Positions 12,004 to 23,689 of a DNA stretch of 64,000 nt are shown piece by piece. Location of the stretch: contig CM042084.1 in the NCBI GenBank assembly GCA_023512835.1, positions 15,944,403-16,008,402 on the forward strand. The letters run 5' to 3'. A program made the translations under genes and the position numbers. The stretch comes from Taxillus chinensis. Lineage: Eukaryota > Streptophyta > Magnoliopsida > Santalales > Loranthaceae. Position 1 is the stretch's first letter. Every line of letters begins with the position of its first letter. The notes under the pieces were generated by a model. It saw only the letters and a list, made by a program, of their open reading frames with translations, was not told the DNA's origin and made no database searches.

Positions 12004-15000
12004 ATGATTTGTCCCCAAAGCATCCCTGTATTGGACATATGCGTCCCCAGGCCAAGCAATCTTCGGAGGCAAGAAGTGTTAGACGTACCGTCGCCTTCAT
12101 CCCCGATCTTTCGCGAGGTTATTGGGTTGGATCCGGATACGACCGAGCCGTCGCTGGTTGAATCGGTATGCTCAAATTTTGCACTAAAGTAGCTTTCAGT
12201 TGTTTTTTACGCTTTGAAATCGTTATGGGTTTTGGCTCGAAACTAGCGTACTTGATGTGCGCCTTTAATCGGGATGGGTTTGCTTTGTAAATAAGTTCAG
12301 TTTTTCAATTAGCTTGTTTCATATGCGCTCTGTTTCCGCATGGGTTTTGGCTGTAAATTAGTTGACTTTGGTATGGGTTGTTATTCTAAATTAGTATAGT
12401 TGATTTACTCGTTGGTTGTGGATGGGTTTGTTTTCTAGATCTGTATCGGTCTGGTTTATGTCCTAAATCATGCTTTTAAATTGGTGTGGGTTTTTGTTCT
12501 CAATTAGTTTAGTTGTTCTGCGCTTTGAATCCGTATGGGTTTTGGCTCTAAATTAGTTTAGAACCAAAATTAGTTTGTCCATGTGTCTCGGATCTAAATT
12601 AGTTGGATTTGTAAAATTTTTTTCTAAATTAATTAGTTGATTTACGCCTTTATTATGGATGGGCTTTTATTTTTTTTTAAAGTCCGAATGCATTTGTTTT
12701 CTACACCAGTTTTGTTTATTTATGCGTTTAAATGAGTATTTATTTCTGTTTTGAATGGGCATGGGTTTATGTCCTGAATTAATTTAGTTGTTCCATGCTT
12801 CGAACCCAAATGGCTATTGGTTCTGTTTTGTTAGCTTTAAATTAGTTGACTTTGGTATGAGTTTTGATTCTGAATTAGTATAGTTGATTTTTTCCCATTG
12901 ACTTGGGTTGAGTTTATTCTCTAGATTACTTTATTGTATTTATGCACTTTAACTGTTATGGGTTTGGTTCTAAATTAGTTTATTTGATTTTTGTATTGAA
13001 TGGGTATGCGTTTAAGTTCTGAATTAGTTTAGTTTATCTGTGCTTTGAGCCTGCATGGGTTTTGGTTCTGAATTAGTTTAGAACCGATATTAGTTTACCC
13101 ATGTGGCTTAGCTCTAAATTAGTTGATTTTGGTTTGGCCGTTGATTCTAAATTGGTTTAACTCATTTGAACATACATCTCAGTTGGTGCTGAAGCTTTCT
13201 TAATGTCATTTTTTCTATTCTTCTAAAATTTATGCATTTCAGTTTTTGCTTGTTTTTGGACATAGCTGGCTGCTAAACTTCGAAGCTATTTACTTTTGAC
13301 AGGATTAATTTTATATTCATGTGCCCCTTTGCTGGAGATGGATTTAATTATGATGTCTGATTTATTTATTTATTTATTTTGTTCTTGCAAGTTGTCGTCT
13401 CTTAGTAATAGATAAATAAATGAACAAGAATAGCTTTGAATTTTAGATTAAACATATGCTCCTTCTTTAATTCATGTACCACCTTATTTTGTCCAGGATT
13501 TTGCTATTTAGAATTTTGACGATCAAAGTAGTTGTCCTAGTTTAAGCTTGAATTTTCATTGATTGTAGTGGAAACAATTATAGCGTTCAATCTTTTGTGT
13601 TTTCATTTCTATTAAGTTACTGACTTTATTCATCAACCTAGAAGATCACAAGGTTACTATTTTAATTGTAGACCCATCACTAATCACTATTGAACAGTAA
13701 AATGTGCTTCATCTGGCAGAATTATCTACAGTTAGTAAATGTTGTCAGGGAGAAATTCTGGATTTACAAGTAGTAGAATGGATGTTCTACTTGAGAGAAA
13801 CTTTTTAAAATGGACAATTTGGCAGGAAATTTTTTGGGGTTATTTTGTTTTCACATTGATTAATAATTGAACACTTACGCTTTATGCTGAGTGTTCACTG
13901 TCACTGTTCACTGTTCACTTATGTATAACTTATTCTTAATATTTTTAGTTATTATTTTGATAGAATTTTTCGTAAGCTCCCTTTTTTTTAATCTCCTATC
14001 AGGTTTTGAGTTGCTCAGATACTGCAAAAAATGTCGTTTTTGAGTCAAAGACTGTTGAGTTTGCTCCAAAAATCCGCTCTGGTAGCTATGCTGACATTGG
14101 ATCCCGACCTTCAATGGATGATGAGCACATTCGGATTGATGATCTTTCTACCCAGCTGGGTCCTCGTGTTGGGAGTTTTTTGCCTAGTTCTTTTTATGGA
14201 GTGTTTGATGGTCATGGGGGCCCTGAAGCAGCAGCTTATGTTAAAAAGAATGCCATGAAATTATTCTTTGAAGATGACATTATGCCAGATTCTGATGATA
14301 TTGACGATGTTTTCTTGCAAAAGCTAGAGAATTCTCATCGGAGAGCATTTCTACAGGCAGATCTTTTCCTGGCTGATGAGTGCAGTGTCGACAGCTTATG
14401 TGGAACAACGGCGCTTACTGCTCTCGTGCTTGGAAGGTATGCCAATCTTCATTGATTAAAAACTTTATTTTAATCATCTACGTGATGATAGGTTTGAAGT
14501 AAAAGTAAGCATTTGAGTCCTGAGTAGGAGCTTTTAATGTCTGTGCTGGCTCAATATGTTTACATGTCATGTACTTGTAGGATACTCCTGGTTGCCAATG
14601 CTGGTGATTGTCGAGCTGTTCTTTGTAGAAAAGGGAAGGCGATTGAGATGTCCCAAGATCACAGATCTTCCTGCCTGCCAGAGCGCAAACGCGTTGAAGA
14701 GTTAGGTGGTGTCTTCGATGAAGATGGCTATCTTAATGGTTGTCTTGCTGTCACCAGAGCTCTTGGAGATTGGGAAATGAAACCTCTTGGATCTCAATCA
14801 CCTCTAATTGCCGACCCTGAGATTCAGCGGATTACTTTGTCAAGGGATGATGAGTTTCTGATCATTGGTTGTGATGGGATATGGGATGTGATGTCCAACC
14901 AGCATGCAGTCACCCTTGTTCGATGTGGGTTACGGAGGCATGATGACCCACAGCAGTGTGCTAAAGAACTTGCCATGGAAGCACTACGCCTTAACACGTC

Positions 15001-15142
15001 TGACAATTTGACAGTGATCGTTGTATGCTTCACCACACTCAGTCATAACGAACCAAGTTCTCCCCGGCGATCAAGGTTGAGGTGTTGCAGTCTCTCGGAG
15101 GAAAGTCGGAATAGGTTGAAGAGATTGCTTGAAGGTAATTGA
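12004..15142 (+). CDS. Protein phosphatase 2C (PPM family), three exons
   Basis: Predicted 385-residue Mn/Mg-dependent serine/threonine phosphatase. Coding exons are 12004-12165, 14003-14436 and 14581-15142; junctions are GT..AG and the frame stays open (phases 0 and 2). The signature PP2C motifs are present in order: [17 protein letters not shown] (about 80-96), [10 protein letters not shown] (118-127), CGTTALTA (187-194), [11 protein letters not shown] (203-213), [10 protein letters not shown] (254-263), [12 protein letters not shown] (295-306) and [10 protein letters not shown] (338-347). The metal-binding Asp residues (in MDDEH, DGHGG, DGIWD and SDN) are all kept, so it should be active. 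From memory it resembles the small Arabidopsis group with PP2C27, PP2C49 and PP2C22, whose members act in stress and ABA-related signalling. The start is the first ATG in frame; an upstream GTG is ignored. The first intron (1.8 kb) carries internal repeats. No membrane segment or targeting signal was seen. Confidence 0.95.
12200..13165 (+). repeat. Degenerate repeats inside PP2C intron 1
   Basis: Words such as TCTAAATTAGTTTAG, GCATGGGTTTTGG and TTAGTTGACTTTGGTATG recur many times. Longer matches show a higher-order duplication: the stretch starting at 12522 (GCTTTGAATCCGTATGGGTT) returns at 13042, and that starting at 12352 (TAAATTAGTTGACTTTGG) returns near 12836, so the period is about 485-520 bp. 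Copies are diverged by point changes and small indels. Confidence 0.75.
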
Positions 15143-16290
15143 TATCTTCCTTGTCATTCATCCAAACGGACCAGACCCCTGGATTTGGTGTACATATCAT
15201 TATTTGGCCACACTCCGTTTGGAGAAGTTTGGCATTCAGATTATGGCTTTGCCTCAGCTAGTTTATTGGTAGACGAGAAAAAAGCAGCCTACAGTTTTGT
15301 AACGTTAGGGAAAGGAACTTGGTTTGTTCGGGAGAGAGGAACTTGGTTTGTCCTCGTTAGCCCTTATGGATTTAGAGATTGATGGTGAAGGTGTCAGACC
15401 GCCATCTTGATCTCTCCTGATTCTGTTATTGCCACTGACTTAATTTCCGTCATGTCATAGTTGTTTTTATTTAGAAGTCAATTGAGTTTTTTCAATGAAA
15501 TTTTGTTATTTAAAGAGTCGGATTTGTTTGATGTTTAAGACGTAGACGTAGAGGTGTCACTTAATACTTGTCCTTCACAATTTATTTCAAAGATTGAGGT
15601 TGGGTTGGAGTCTCTAGAAATTGGTTGTTCAGGCGTGGGTTCGGGGCTACGCTGGCACCGGTTGCCTACACTGGGCCTCCTGTTTCCTGTGCGACTGCTG
15701 CATCGCCCTCTCTCGTCTGCCATTGCAGAACACTTCTATGATGTTTTCCTCTCTTAAGCTTATGTCAGTAGTCAGCCTTGGCACCACTATCAGGGGTTTT
15801 TACCCTTTTGAAAAATTAACTGCTCAGTAATTCTTTCTATTTTGTATCCAATCAACGAGAGGGGCATTTTACTCCTATGTAAAAACTTTGAATATTGGTT
15901 GCGTATGGAATGACTTTATCCTTTTTTCCACTTGTACTTGTATGCGTTAGTGTTGTGTATGAATATATTTGTTTTTGTTATATCTATGATAAATTTATAT
16001 GTTTTTTATTGTATGTGTATTAATGTGTTTTTGTGTTAAAATTTTATTATTATCAACCTCATTAAATTTATTTTAATTTGAATATTAGTATTAAATTAAT
16101 TTTTTAAAGCATATTATGTTTTTTTAAAAGGTTATAAGTGATCTGTTGAGGATTTTACACTCGCATGTATCATTTCGTGGCATTCAAGTTTGAAATAAAA
16201 AGGAATAAGGTACAAGTAAAGCCGACCTATATATCTTTCTCTTCCTGTAAATGAATTTGATTATGTTTGCTCATTAAAAAAAGAGATATT
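15143..16290 (+). other. PP2C 3' untranslated and downstream region
   Basis: The sequence after the PP2C stop probably includes the 3' UTR, with weak AATGAA/AATAAA-like signals near 15494. A 16-bp word (GGAACTTGGTTTGT core) is repeated in direct orientation at about 15316 and 15339. Small open frames at 15554-15830 have no recognisable protein. Nothing else is seen up to the repeat at 16.3 kb. Confidence 0.45.
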
Positions 16291-16302
16291 TGTAAATAAT
16301 TA

Positions 16303-16800
16303 TTTTTGTTCGTGAATATAAACGAAGGAATGCAAAAGGTTGTGTTTGACTTGTTCATGTTCAAAAATATTAATAATTACATTCATGAATAAATATTTAC
16401 GAATAATTGTTTACAAACAAACGAAAGAATATATTTTGTTTATAAATTTTAAATAATTAATATTTTAGTTCACAAATAGACACATATGCACTTGAGTTTG
16501 TGAATGAACGAACGAATTAATTTGTTTATAAAATTTAATGTTTTAATTCGTGAATAATTAAATGAATTAATATTTTGCATTTTAAACAAAGTAAAAATGT
16601 AATGTTCGTGAATAAATATGTCATTATATTCATGAACTAGTATTCATGAGTTTATCATGAACATTAACGAACTGTTTACAAACACAAACAAACAAGAACA
16701 CAAATTTAGTATTCATATTTGACTCAGTTTATTAAGGAATAGTATCAAGTCAAGCTCAAACAACTTATTACTTGGTTCGGCTCAGTTCATTTACAACTTC
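16303..16800 (+). repeat. Dispersed repeat with TTCGTGAA/TTTACAAAC words, copy 1
   Basis: This AT-rich stretch is full of short related words (TTCGTGAATA, TTCATGAATA, GTTTACAAACA). It matches the reverse complement of 20490-20960. The best block, around 16437-16475 (TTTGTTTATAAATTTTAAAT then AATTAATATTTTAGTTCAC), is essentially identical to the reverse complement of about 20649-20688. No coding capacity. Type of element not identified. Confidence 0.6.
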
Positions 16801-16892
16801 CCAATATATAACCAGCATGTTTGAAGAAGTTTTTTTTATGGATACAAATAAAATACACAAATTTAAAAAGACATAACGAAAAATAAAAATAA

Positions 16893-17290
16893 ACACTTTG
16901 TTTGGTACAAGACCCAATCATAAATTGTTTTTAAAAATAGTGGTTTCAATGTGGATCCATCCGAATTTAATAATAATATATATTTAAAAACTGTTTTTAG
17001 AAATAGTGAATCACATAAGTTTTAAAAATTATTTCTAATTATTTTTTATTTTTAAATTTAAATTCAATTTGGAGATTCAAATTTTAAAATTTTTTATTTT
17101 TAAATTTTATTAGCTGGGTCAATCAAATATTATTTTTTAAAAAAAAATTGAGATTCAATTTTAAAAAATATGCATTCTTTATAAAATATATTTTTCTCCT
17201 ACTAAATATAAATTATTTTAAAATTACAATTAAATATGAAATCAAACATAATTCAAAAAAAATTAAAATTTATGCCAAACAATCCCAAAA
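16893..17290. repeat. Possible MITE with GTTTGGTA-type ends
   Basis: The left edge (CTTTGTTTGGTAC) and the right edge (ATGCCAAACAATCCC) form short imperfect inverted ends around AT-rich sequence made of long A/T runs. It resembles other GTTTGGTA-edged segments in the window. A target-site duplication was not established, so boundaries are approximate. Confidence 0.3.
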
Positions 17291-17689
17291 TAACTCATCG
17301 TAACTCTTAACACAAGCTCTTAACTCCTAACACAAGCTCTCGAAGTTCATGTAATTTTGTTGTTTTTCAGGTGTTGAAAATTATAAACATTACTTGTTGA
17401 TTGTAGGGAGTTGAGCCTGAGAGAGTTGACGATGACCTTAAGTTGTGTGCGAGTGGTTTAGCTGAAGATTATTTTCATGATATATGCATTCAATTTTCAT
17501 GCTTTATAATGTCAGACGCGTTGACTTAAAGCATCCCTAGCTATGCTCTCCATATATTTTCTAAAATCTATTGTATAGGAAATTACTTTTAATCGATCAT
17601 TCCAATCATCCTCTCTATTTTAGTTAAATATAAAATATTTTATTATTTTTAAAATTTTAACAATTAATCCTATTCTGAGTGGGTACAGG

Positions 17690-18227
17690 GCAACTCGCCG
17701 TCGGTGGAGGGCGGCGGCGGCGGACGGAAGCTCCCGGTGATTAAACCTCAGCCTCGTCGCTCAGGTTGATTTGTTGTTTCTCCAAACGTGCCAGATCTGA
17801 AGATTTGAGCCCTCCCCCTTCCTGGGTTCGTGCTGCACAGCGCGTTCGCCTTGTCCGACTCGGCCTGTTTCTAGCGTTTAATCTTTTCCAGGTAGATTTT
17901 ATATGCCCGACGACGGAAAGTAGATGAATATTAATCGGACATGAATCGCGAGCGGAGACCAAAAATCAGCACGGTGCTGATAGGAGCCCCATTTTAGCAC
18001 CGAATCCCCACAAAGCTTGAGACGGAGATGTTGCGCTATGTCTTGAGAAGTTGGGATTGTTTAGCCCCGGAGTTGTGGTGATATTGTGACGGGGAGAGGC
18101 TATATAAGTTGGTGAAAAACAACTCGTAGTCGGACGAGCGCAACCGTCTCCCTTGCGGCGGCCTTGGGGCGGTGGGAATGAAGAGCCTCCAATGGTCGTG
18201 CGGAGGGAACATTGAGTATTTTGGGGG
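17690..18227 (-). repeat. Ribosomal DNA intergenic-spacer fragment
   Basis: This lies directly downstream, in rRNA sense, of the 25S rRNA 3' end and is unusually GC-rich for the window. It therefore looks like the start of the rDNA intergenic spacer carried along in the same insertion. Spacers evolve fast, so this call rests on adjacency and composition, not on a remembered match. The GC-rich block ends abruptly near 17690, where AT-rich DNA resumes. Confidence 0.6.
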
Positions 18228-18599
18228 CTGAATCTCGGCGGATCGTGCGATGGCCACTCTCCGCTTACAATACCCCGTCGCGTATTTAAGTTGTCTGCAA
18301 AGGATTCAACCCGCCGCTCGATAGGAATTAAACTTTAAGGCGTCCCCCGCGGCTTGTCCGCTGCGAGGGAGCCCTTCGACACGTGCCTTTGGGGACCCGA
18401 AGGCTCCTAGCGAGGGTCGGCAAACGGGCGGCGGGCGAGCATCGCGGCTACCCCGCATTCTGACTTAGAGGCGTTCGGCCATAATCCACACGGTGACTTA
18501 CCAACCTGGCTTTTCAACCAAGCGCAATGACTAATTGTGTGAATCAACCAGTCCTCTCGTCCTAGGTTGAATTACTATTACGACGTTCGAGATCGAGTA

Positions 18600-18642
<43 letters not shown>

Positions 18643-18646
18643 ACCA
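18228..18646 (-). pseudogene. Degenerate 3' end of 25S/28S rRNA gene
   Basis: Read on the minus strand this matches the last 400 or so bases of plant 25S rRNA: AACGTGAGCTGGGTTTAGAC, CGTCGTGAGACAGGTTAGTT, the AATAGTAATTCAACCTAGGA region, GATTCACACAATTAGTCATT, TATGGCCGAACGCCTCTAAG, TCGAGCGGCGGGTTGAATCC, TTAAATACGCGACGGGGTAT, and the terminal GAGATTCAGCCCC. It departs from the conserved sequence by many G-to-A/C-to-T changes, by a rearranged stretch near 18575-18600 (where the conserved ACTGTCATCAGTAGGG is replaced), and by an altered region near 18495. The match stops at about 18644. It is a single truncated, mutated copy outside any array, so not functional. Confidence 0.9.
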
Positions 18647-18699
18647 AAAATTCGACGCAGTCTTATGATGTAACCCATCCCTCTCCCGGTGTATGCAAA

Positions 18700-20050
18700 T
18701 TTTTATAAACTTGTTAATAATATTGGTCCTGAATTAATCCGAGTTTACCATCTGCAGCAGCAGGGGTTGTTGCTGGTATTGCATTATTTATTCACTCACC
18801 ATGTTCTCTGTTTCGCCTTTCGGTTTTCATCTGAGCTCTCTCTCTCTGTGCTGGGGATTTCTGTGTAATTTAAATTGGATTATTTGATCCGGCCGCCCGA
18901 CAGCCGTGCGTCATCCTTCGCTTTATACTTATGCAACTAATAGGCTTTATTGTTTTAAACAAGCTTAGTTCAAAGCACAACAACAGTGTCACAAGGATTT
19001 GACTCCTAATTCTAAGGATGATTTTTTTTTTCTCCCAAAGTCTAAGATTTACCTTTAAAAGAAAATTAATAAATAAGATTTGTCACGGACGAGAGTTAAT
19101 TTATCTGGTTTACTTCATATTCCAATTTGATTCATTTGTTCATGTTTGAAGTGGATAGAGACAAAACTTTGACCTCGCAGCTTGTCGGAGGGCTCAACAA
19201 CAAGGTGGCTATTTATGTATTTATGATGATAGGTGATTCAAATTTGTTCAATTGACATTTAAAAACTTTGAGTAATGCTACCAACATCTTATTTACTGAT
19301 TGAATAATAATATTATTTTTAAAAAAAATTATTCATACTAATCTAATGGTAAAGAAAATATTCCTGTACAAATTTCGTACGAAATCTACTTTACCTACTT
19401 TTTCAAAAAACTTTTAAGAGAATGAAATAACATCATTGTATTATTAATGTATTAAATTAATATATTAATATTATAATTTGTAATATTAGGTTGAATGTGT
19501 GGATAATAAATATATTATTATTGTAATTTTTTAAATTTAATTTTTTTTTTTAAGTTGAGTTCAAAAGCTAACACATCAACCCTATACCCTATATCCTCAA
19601 CCCTTAACCCTTATAATCACGTGAAGAGCATGTTAAGAACATAAATTTAAAATTTTGTTCTCTTTACGTAGATGAATTGAAATTGCTCAAGAATGATTTT
19701 TTTCTCCCAAGGTTTAAGAGCGTGTTTGGTATCTATTTTTGAAACACGTTTTCTGTTTTTTTTTAGTACTAAAAATGCATTTTTTTTATGTTTGACATGT
19801 ATTTTGAAAACAAATTTTCGAAAACAAAATATTTTCGAATGCCAAAAAACGAAAACACTTTACGCGTGTTTTTATTTTTTTTCAACCCTGTAACCCCCCA
19901 GGTAACATTTTTTTTGGTATTCACGATAAGGGGCAAGAGCAATCAGCTCATAATGATCTGAATAGTCTTGAATTAAATGATGCCTCATTTCATATATCAA
20001 TGCCATAACAGGTAAGTGCTAACATTAGCATACATAAGAAGCCACATTTT
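18700..20050. other. Intergenic DNA between rDNA fragment and NRPB9
   Basis: No gene is visible. A CT-rich stretch lies near 18835. A GTTTGGTA-type edge at about 19715 with related words to 19870 may be a MITE remnant. The 3' UTR of the minus-strand NRPB9 gene should occupy the right-hand part. Confidence 0.4.
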
Positions 20051-20111
20051 CTTTGAACCAGTCGGTGGTCACTGCAGTTGGCATACATTAAGCATTTTTT
20101 GCAGGGCCAAC

Positions 20112-22209
20112 CTACTCCCTCCAACGATTGTCACAGCCTGGGTTGCAACAAACAAAGAACAGTGTCATACCTTCCTCCCCTCTAGCAGTAGCCTGTACAA
20201 AACATAACATCAGGAAATTGTAAGCAAACGATTCAACATTGCACTTTCAACCGTCTCTGTAATGAAAAATAACTTTACAACTGCTCCTTTCCATATATGC
20301 ATGAGAATTATGATAATATTGTGCTTTGAAAAAACTATTTTTAGTAATTAGGAAACTATAATTTTAAAATTATTTGTAAATTCTAAACATAAGTATTAAA
20401 TATTTAATAAATAAAAAACAAAATTATTATAGACATTTTAAATTTTAAACTTGTCTTCCTTTTTCTTTTGATTTTTAAATAAAATTAATGCTGATATTTT
20501 ATAAATTGCAAAACACTTATATTTTTAGTTCAAATGTTCATTTATTTAATTATTCATAAACTAAAACACCTAATTTTTCAAATTTTATAAATAAATTAAT
20601 ATGTTTGTTTGTTTATTTGCAAACTCAATAGATTATTCGTCCGTTTAATTATTGGTGAACTAAAATATTAATTATTTAAAATTTATAAACAAATATGTTT
20701 TATTCATTTATTCGTGAACTCAATTAAATGGTCATTTGTACATAAGCATTTATTCATAAATATAATTATTAATGTTCACAAACATTATTCGTGAAGATAT
20801 ATTTATGAACATATGTCGATAAACAATCTACAAACACATGTTCACAAACACAAAAGAATCAAATACCATCTTATTCGAATTCGTTCATTTACGTTTGTGA
20901 AATAAATTATTTACAAACATAACTTTTTTAAACAATGAACATAAATAATCTTCTATCGAGTCAAACGCAAGTTTGTTTGCTAACGTTTACTTTGTTTACA
21001 GTCTCAAACTCACGTTTAAATTCCCTATTAAATTGGAAATTATTCATTTCATGTCATGGTAGTCATCTTTCCCTGTGTTCTTCTTTAACACCATGTTCTG
21101 CCAAGATCCATTTTCTGCCACCGCACATATCAATGTGATATTACTTTTATTATGACTACCCCGACATTTTCTTGTACTCTTGCCCTTTTTCTCTCTAATA
21201 ACAGGGTTACTTGAAGAAGTTCTTCAATCTGCACCCAATATTTGCATCATTGCATGTCATATAATATCATATGCCATAAGAACAAGCCAAACCTTAGGTC
21301 TCTTAGTTTTCCAATATTTGCTGGGTATGGGATAATATATTTATACATAGTTCTAATAATAATTATGGTTTAATGTATGTATTAGCGTGTGACTTGTGTG
21401 CCACACCCAGTGTGGGAACGATTCGAGCTCAGGTATATTCAGTCACTGGACAAAGATTTATTTATCTTCTTGTTAAAAGTTAACTCTTTGCTTCCTTTTC
21501 CCAATAAGACAACTCACAGACGGTTTTCTTGCCTAGATTTATCAAAGTAGAAATATGAGAAGTAGTTCACCTGGAAGAATACAGCCTCGCCATGGCCACA
21601 TTTAGCACAACGTACAGCTTTTGTCCGAGGAAGTGTTGGGTCTGCAGCAACATCCTGTAGGACTTGAGTACGCTCACCTACAGGGTGTTGTATCTCATTT
21701 CTGTAGACACAGTTGTTATCAGCAACCTCCTACAAGAAGATGCAACTTCGAAATATTGTAATCACTTTCATTGATGAAACATAAACTTGAATAATCATAT
21801 ATTATCATAATGTGGTGACGTTAGCAACTTAGCAATAAACCCCAAATCTTATTGCAGTGAAAGAACATGGCTAACAGAACCCACAAGAACTCCTTTTAGG
21901 CATCAAATCAGTAGCGCAGAGAGGAAAAAGGACAATTTAAAAGAAGTTGAACCTGATGTTCGCAATTGCGACAAGCATAAAGGAGAATCTTCTCATCCCT
22001 GTCTTCCTTTGGGTATAGAATGTTGTTGCTAAATTATTTGCATAAAATGCAATCAGAAAATAACAACAATAATAATAACTGTTTAACGCTAATTAATCAG
22101 AATAAATAAAAGACTGGCTGTGTTCCTTTCACAGCTTAAGACAACCATCAAGTACAAGTAGCTGGATGAAGAAGAGCTACCATTCACGGCAGAACTTCAT
22201 GGTACTCAT
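20112..22209 (-). CDS. NRPB9: DNA-directed RNA polymerase II subunit RPB9, four exons
   Basis: Predicted 114-residue small zinc-ribbon subunit of nuclear RNA polymerase II; the plant homologue also serves Pol IV/V. It sits at the jaw-lobe and aids elongation fidelity and transcript cleavage. Coding exons on the minus strand are 22181-22209, 21953-22028, 21571-21729 and 20112-20192, all with GT..AG borders and a continuous frame. Length equals the Arabidopsis protein, and blocks such as [30 protein letters not shown] and [14 protein letters not shown] are nearly identical. Zinc site 1 is C7, C10, C29, C32; zinc site 2 is C76, C79, C103/104 and C108. The last intron (about 1.4 kb) holds a dispersed repeat. 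A 5'-UTR intron is likely: donor near 22671 (CAGACAG/GT) and acceptor near 22294 (TTGTGCAG), with a GC-rich first leader exon at about 22672-22800. Confidence 0.95.
20490..20960 (-). repeat. Dispersed repeat with TTCGTGAA/TTTACAAAC words, copy 2
   Basis: Lies inside the last intron of NRPB9 and matches the reverse complement of 16303-16800, including a block of about 38 near-identical bases. The two copies are therefore inverted relative to each other, 3.7 kb apart, with the rDNA fragment between them. Confidence 0.6.
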
Positions 22210-22671
22210 TTTTTAAGCTTAAAATGAAGAATGTTGAGCGGTCCTCTCTCTAATCGTTTGGCTTTAATTGCAAAGCCCCACCACCAAGATTCTGCACAAA
22301 GTGAAGTGTGCAAGTAATGCATGAAAATCGTGAAGTTAGACAAATCAAAAACATATACAATTATACAGTAGCAAAATACATCAAACCATAAACCCACTAA
22401 TAAAAATGTATAACTAACGCCACTTGAAGAAGCCACTCTAAAAAATAGACACAATGCTACTCACAAAAACAAATAATTAACCAGAAACGGCAGATCTTCT
22501 GAAAAAAAAATCTAACTAGATCAAACCATAAACCCACTAATAAAAATGAGCAAGTGATGAATGGATTAGGGAGCTGGACGGAAAATTTTAAAAAATACTT
22601 TAAAAAAAAAGCGATGAGAAGGCGCAGAAGAAACAGAGAAAAAAGGGAAAATAAGAAAAACCTGTCTGCTG

Positions 22672-22870
22672 GTCCGGCCCGGAGCGAATGAATATGCAGC
22701 GTCGTCGTCGGCCGTCAGCGCTGAATAAGGCGTCGGCGTCGGCGTCTTCGGCGGCCTCCGAGCAATTCTCTCTCTGTTCTTCTTCCACCAGGCAAGCCAA
22801 CCCTAGAGGTTGCGTAACCTGGCCAGCGGCTGCGGACGAAATAGAAAGCCGCAGGTTTTTTTTTTCCCCG
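22672..22870 (-). promoter_or_regulatory. Probable NRPB9 leader exon and core promoter
   Basis: This GC-rich patch in AT-rich surroundings precedes a good donor site in minus-strand sense. It carries a CCCTAG telo-box-like word near 22800 and a purine/pyrimidine-rich tract. These are usual signs of a housekeeping plant promoter and 5' UTR. The open frames on both strands here look like by-products of GC content. Confidence 0.45.
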
Positions 22871-23161
22871 TAGGAGTGTAAGTTCCGCGCGTTTATTTGC
22901 TTTTAAAACCCGCGCGTGTGGGAGGAGTAACGTGTGACGTGTCTCCCAAGACGGGTCGTGGAGGCGTGTCGGGTAAGGGTGTGTATCATCCCGTTCAAAA
23001 CCAATCAAAACCTGTTTGATACACGTCAATACAAATTATTTTATGGTGAGTTAGATTGATTAATGGGAGAATGCTCAAGCTACTAATTCAATTTATTATA
23101 ATTTATTATAAAAATAAAGTAAACTTTATTATTTATTCATTAGATATTAGTTCATTACCGT

Positions 23162-23680
23162 CAAGGACGACTTTATAATTTTTTTTTCGGGATATTCAAT
23201 ATTTATTGCGAATATTGAATATAATATTATATTAGGCTACAAGTTGATAATATGTAAAAATATAATAGTATGTAATCAAACAAATATATTAAATATCACA
23301 AACATCAAACACTACATATTTATACATTTTAAAACTCTCTAAATTAAAACCCTAATATTTAAAATTTCAATTGAATTTATTGATAGCATAATATTAAATA
23401 ACTAATTATAAAAAACAATACAAAGGCAACAACTATAATTAAAAAAATTAAGTAAGGAAGCCGAACCAATCATTTCAAAAGCCAAATACAAATTGTTTGA
23501 GCAGAGAGATGATTATTGCCCAGGGGTAAGATTATCTAATGCTAATCGAAAATTTAAAACTGATTGTATAACAATTTAAATCTAAACACCCTCATAATAT
23601 TTAATTTATTATTATTTAAAGGGGTGAGGCGGGCCAGGGTTGCAGCTGCACACCCTCACTAACACGTAGCGCCACCCCTG
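23162..23680. mobile_element. hAT-like non-autonomous element (519 bp)
   Basis: The segment is flanked by a perfect 8-bp direct repeat, ATTACCGT, at 23154-23161 and 23681-23688. Its ends are CAAGGACGAC on the left and CAGGGGTGGC on the right, read inward; all four differences are transitions, as expected from decay of a once identical inverted repeat. An 8-bp duplication with CAGGGG-type ends is the hallmark of the hAT superfamily. The right arm carries GCTGCACACCCTCAC and TACGTG-like words typical of such ends. The interior is AT-rich with no transposase. Confidence 0.85.
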
Positions 23681-23689
23681 ATTACCGTC

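Noticed and set aside
15554..15830. Overlapping small open frames downstream of PP2C
   Set aside because: Different frames and strands are open together with no family match; most likely 3' flanking DNA.
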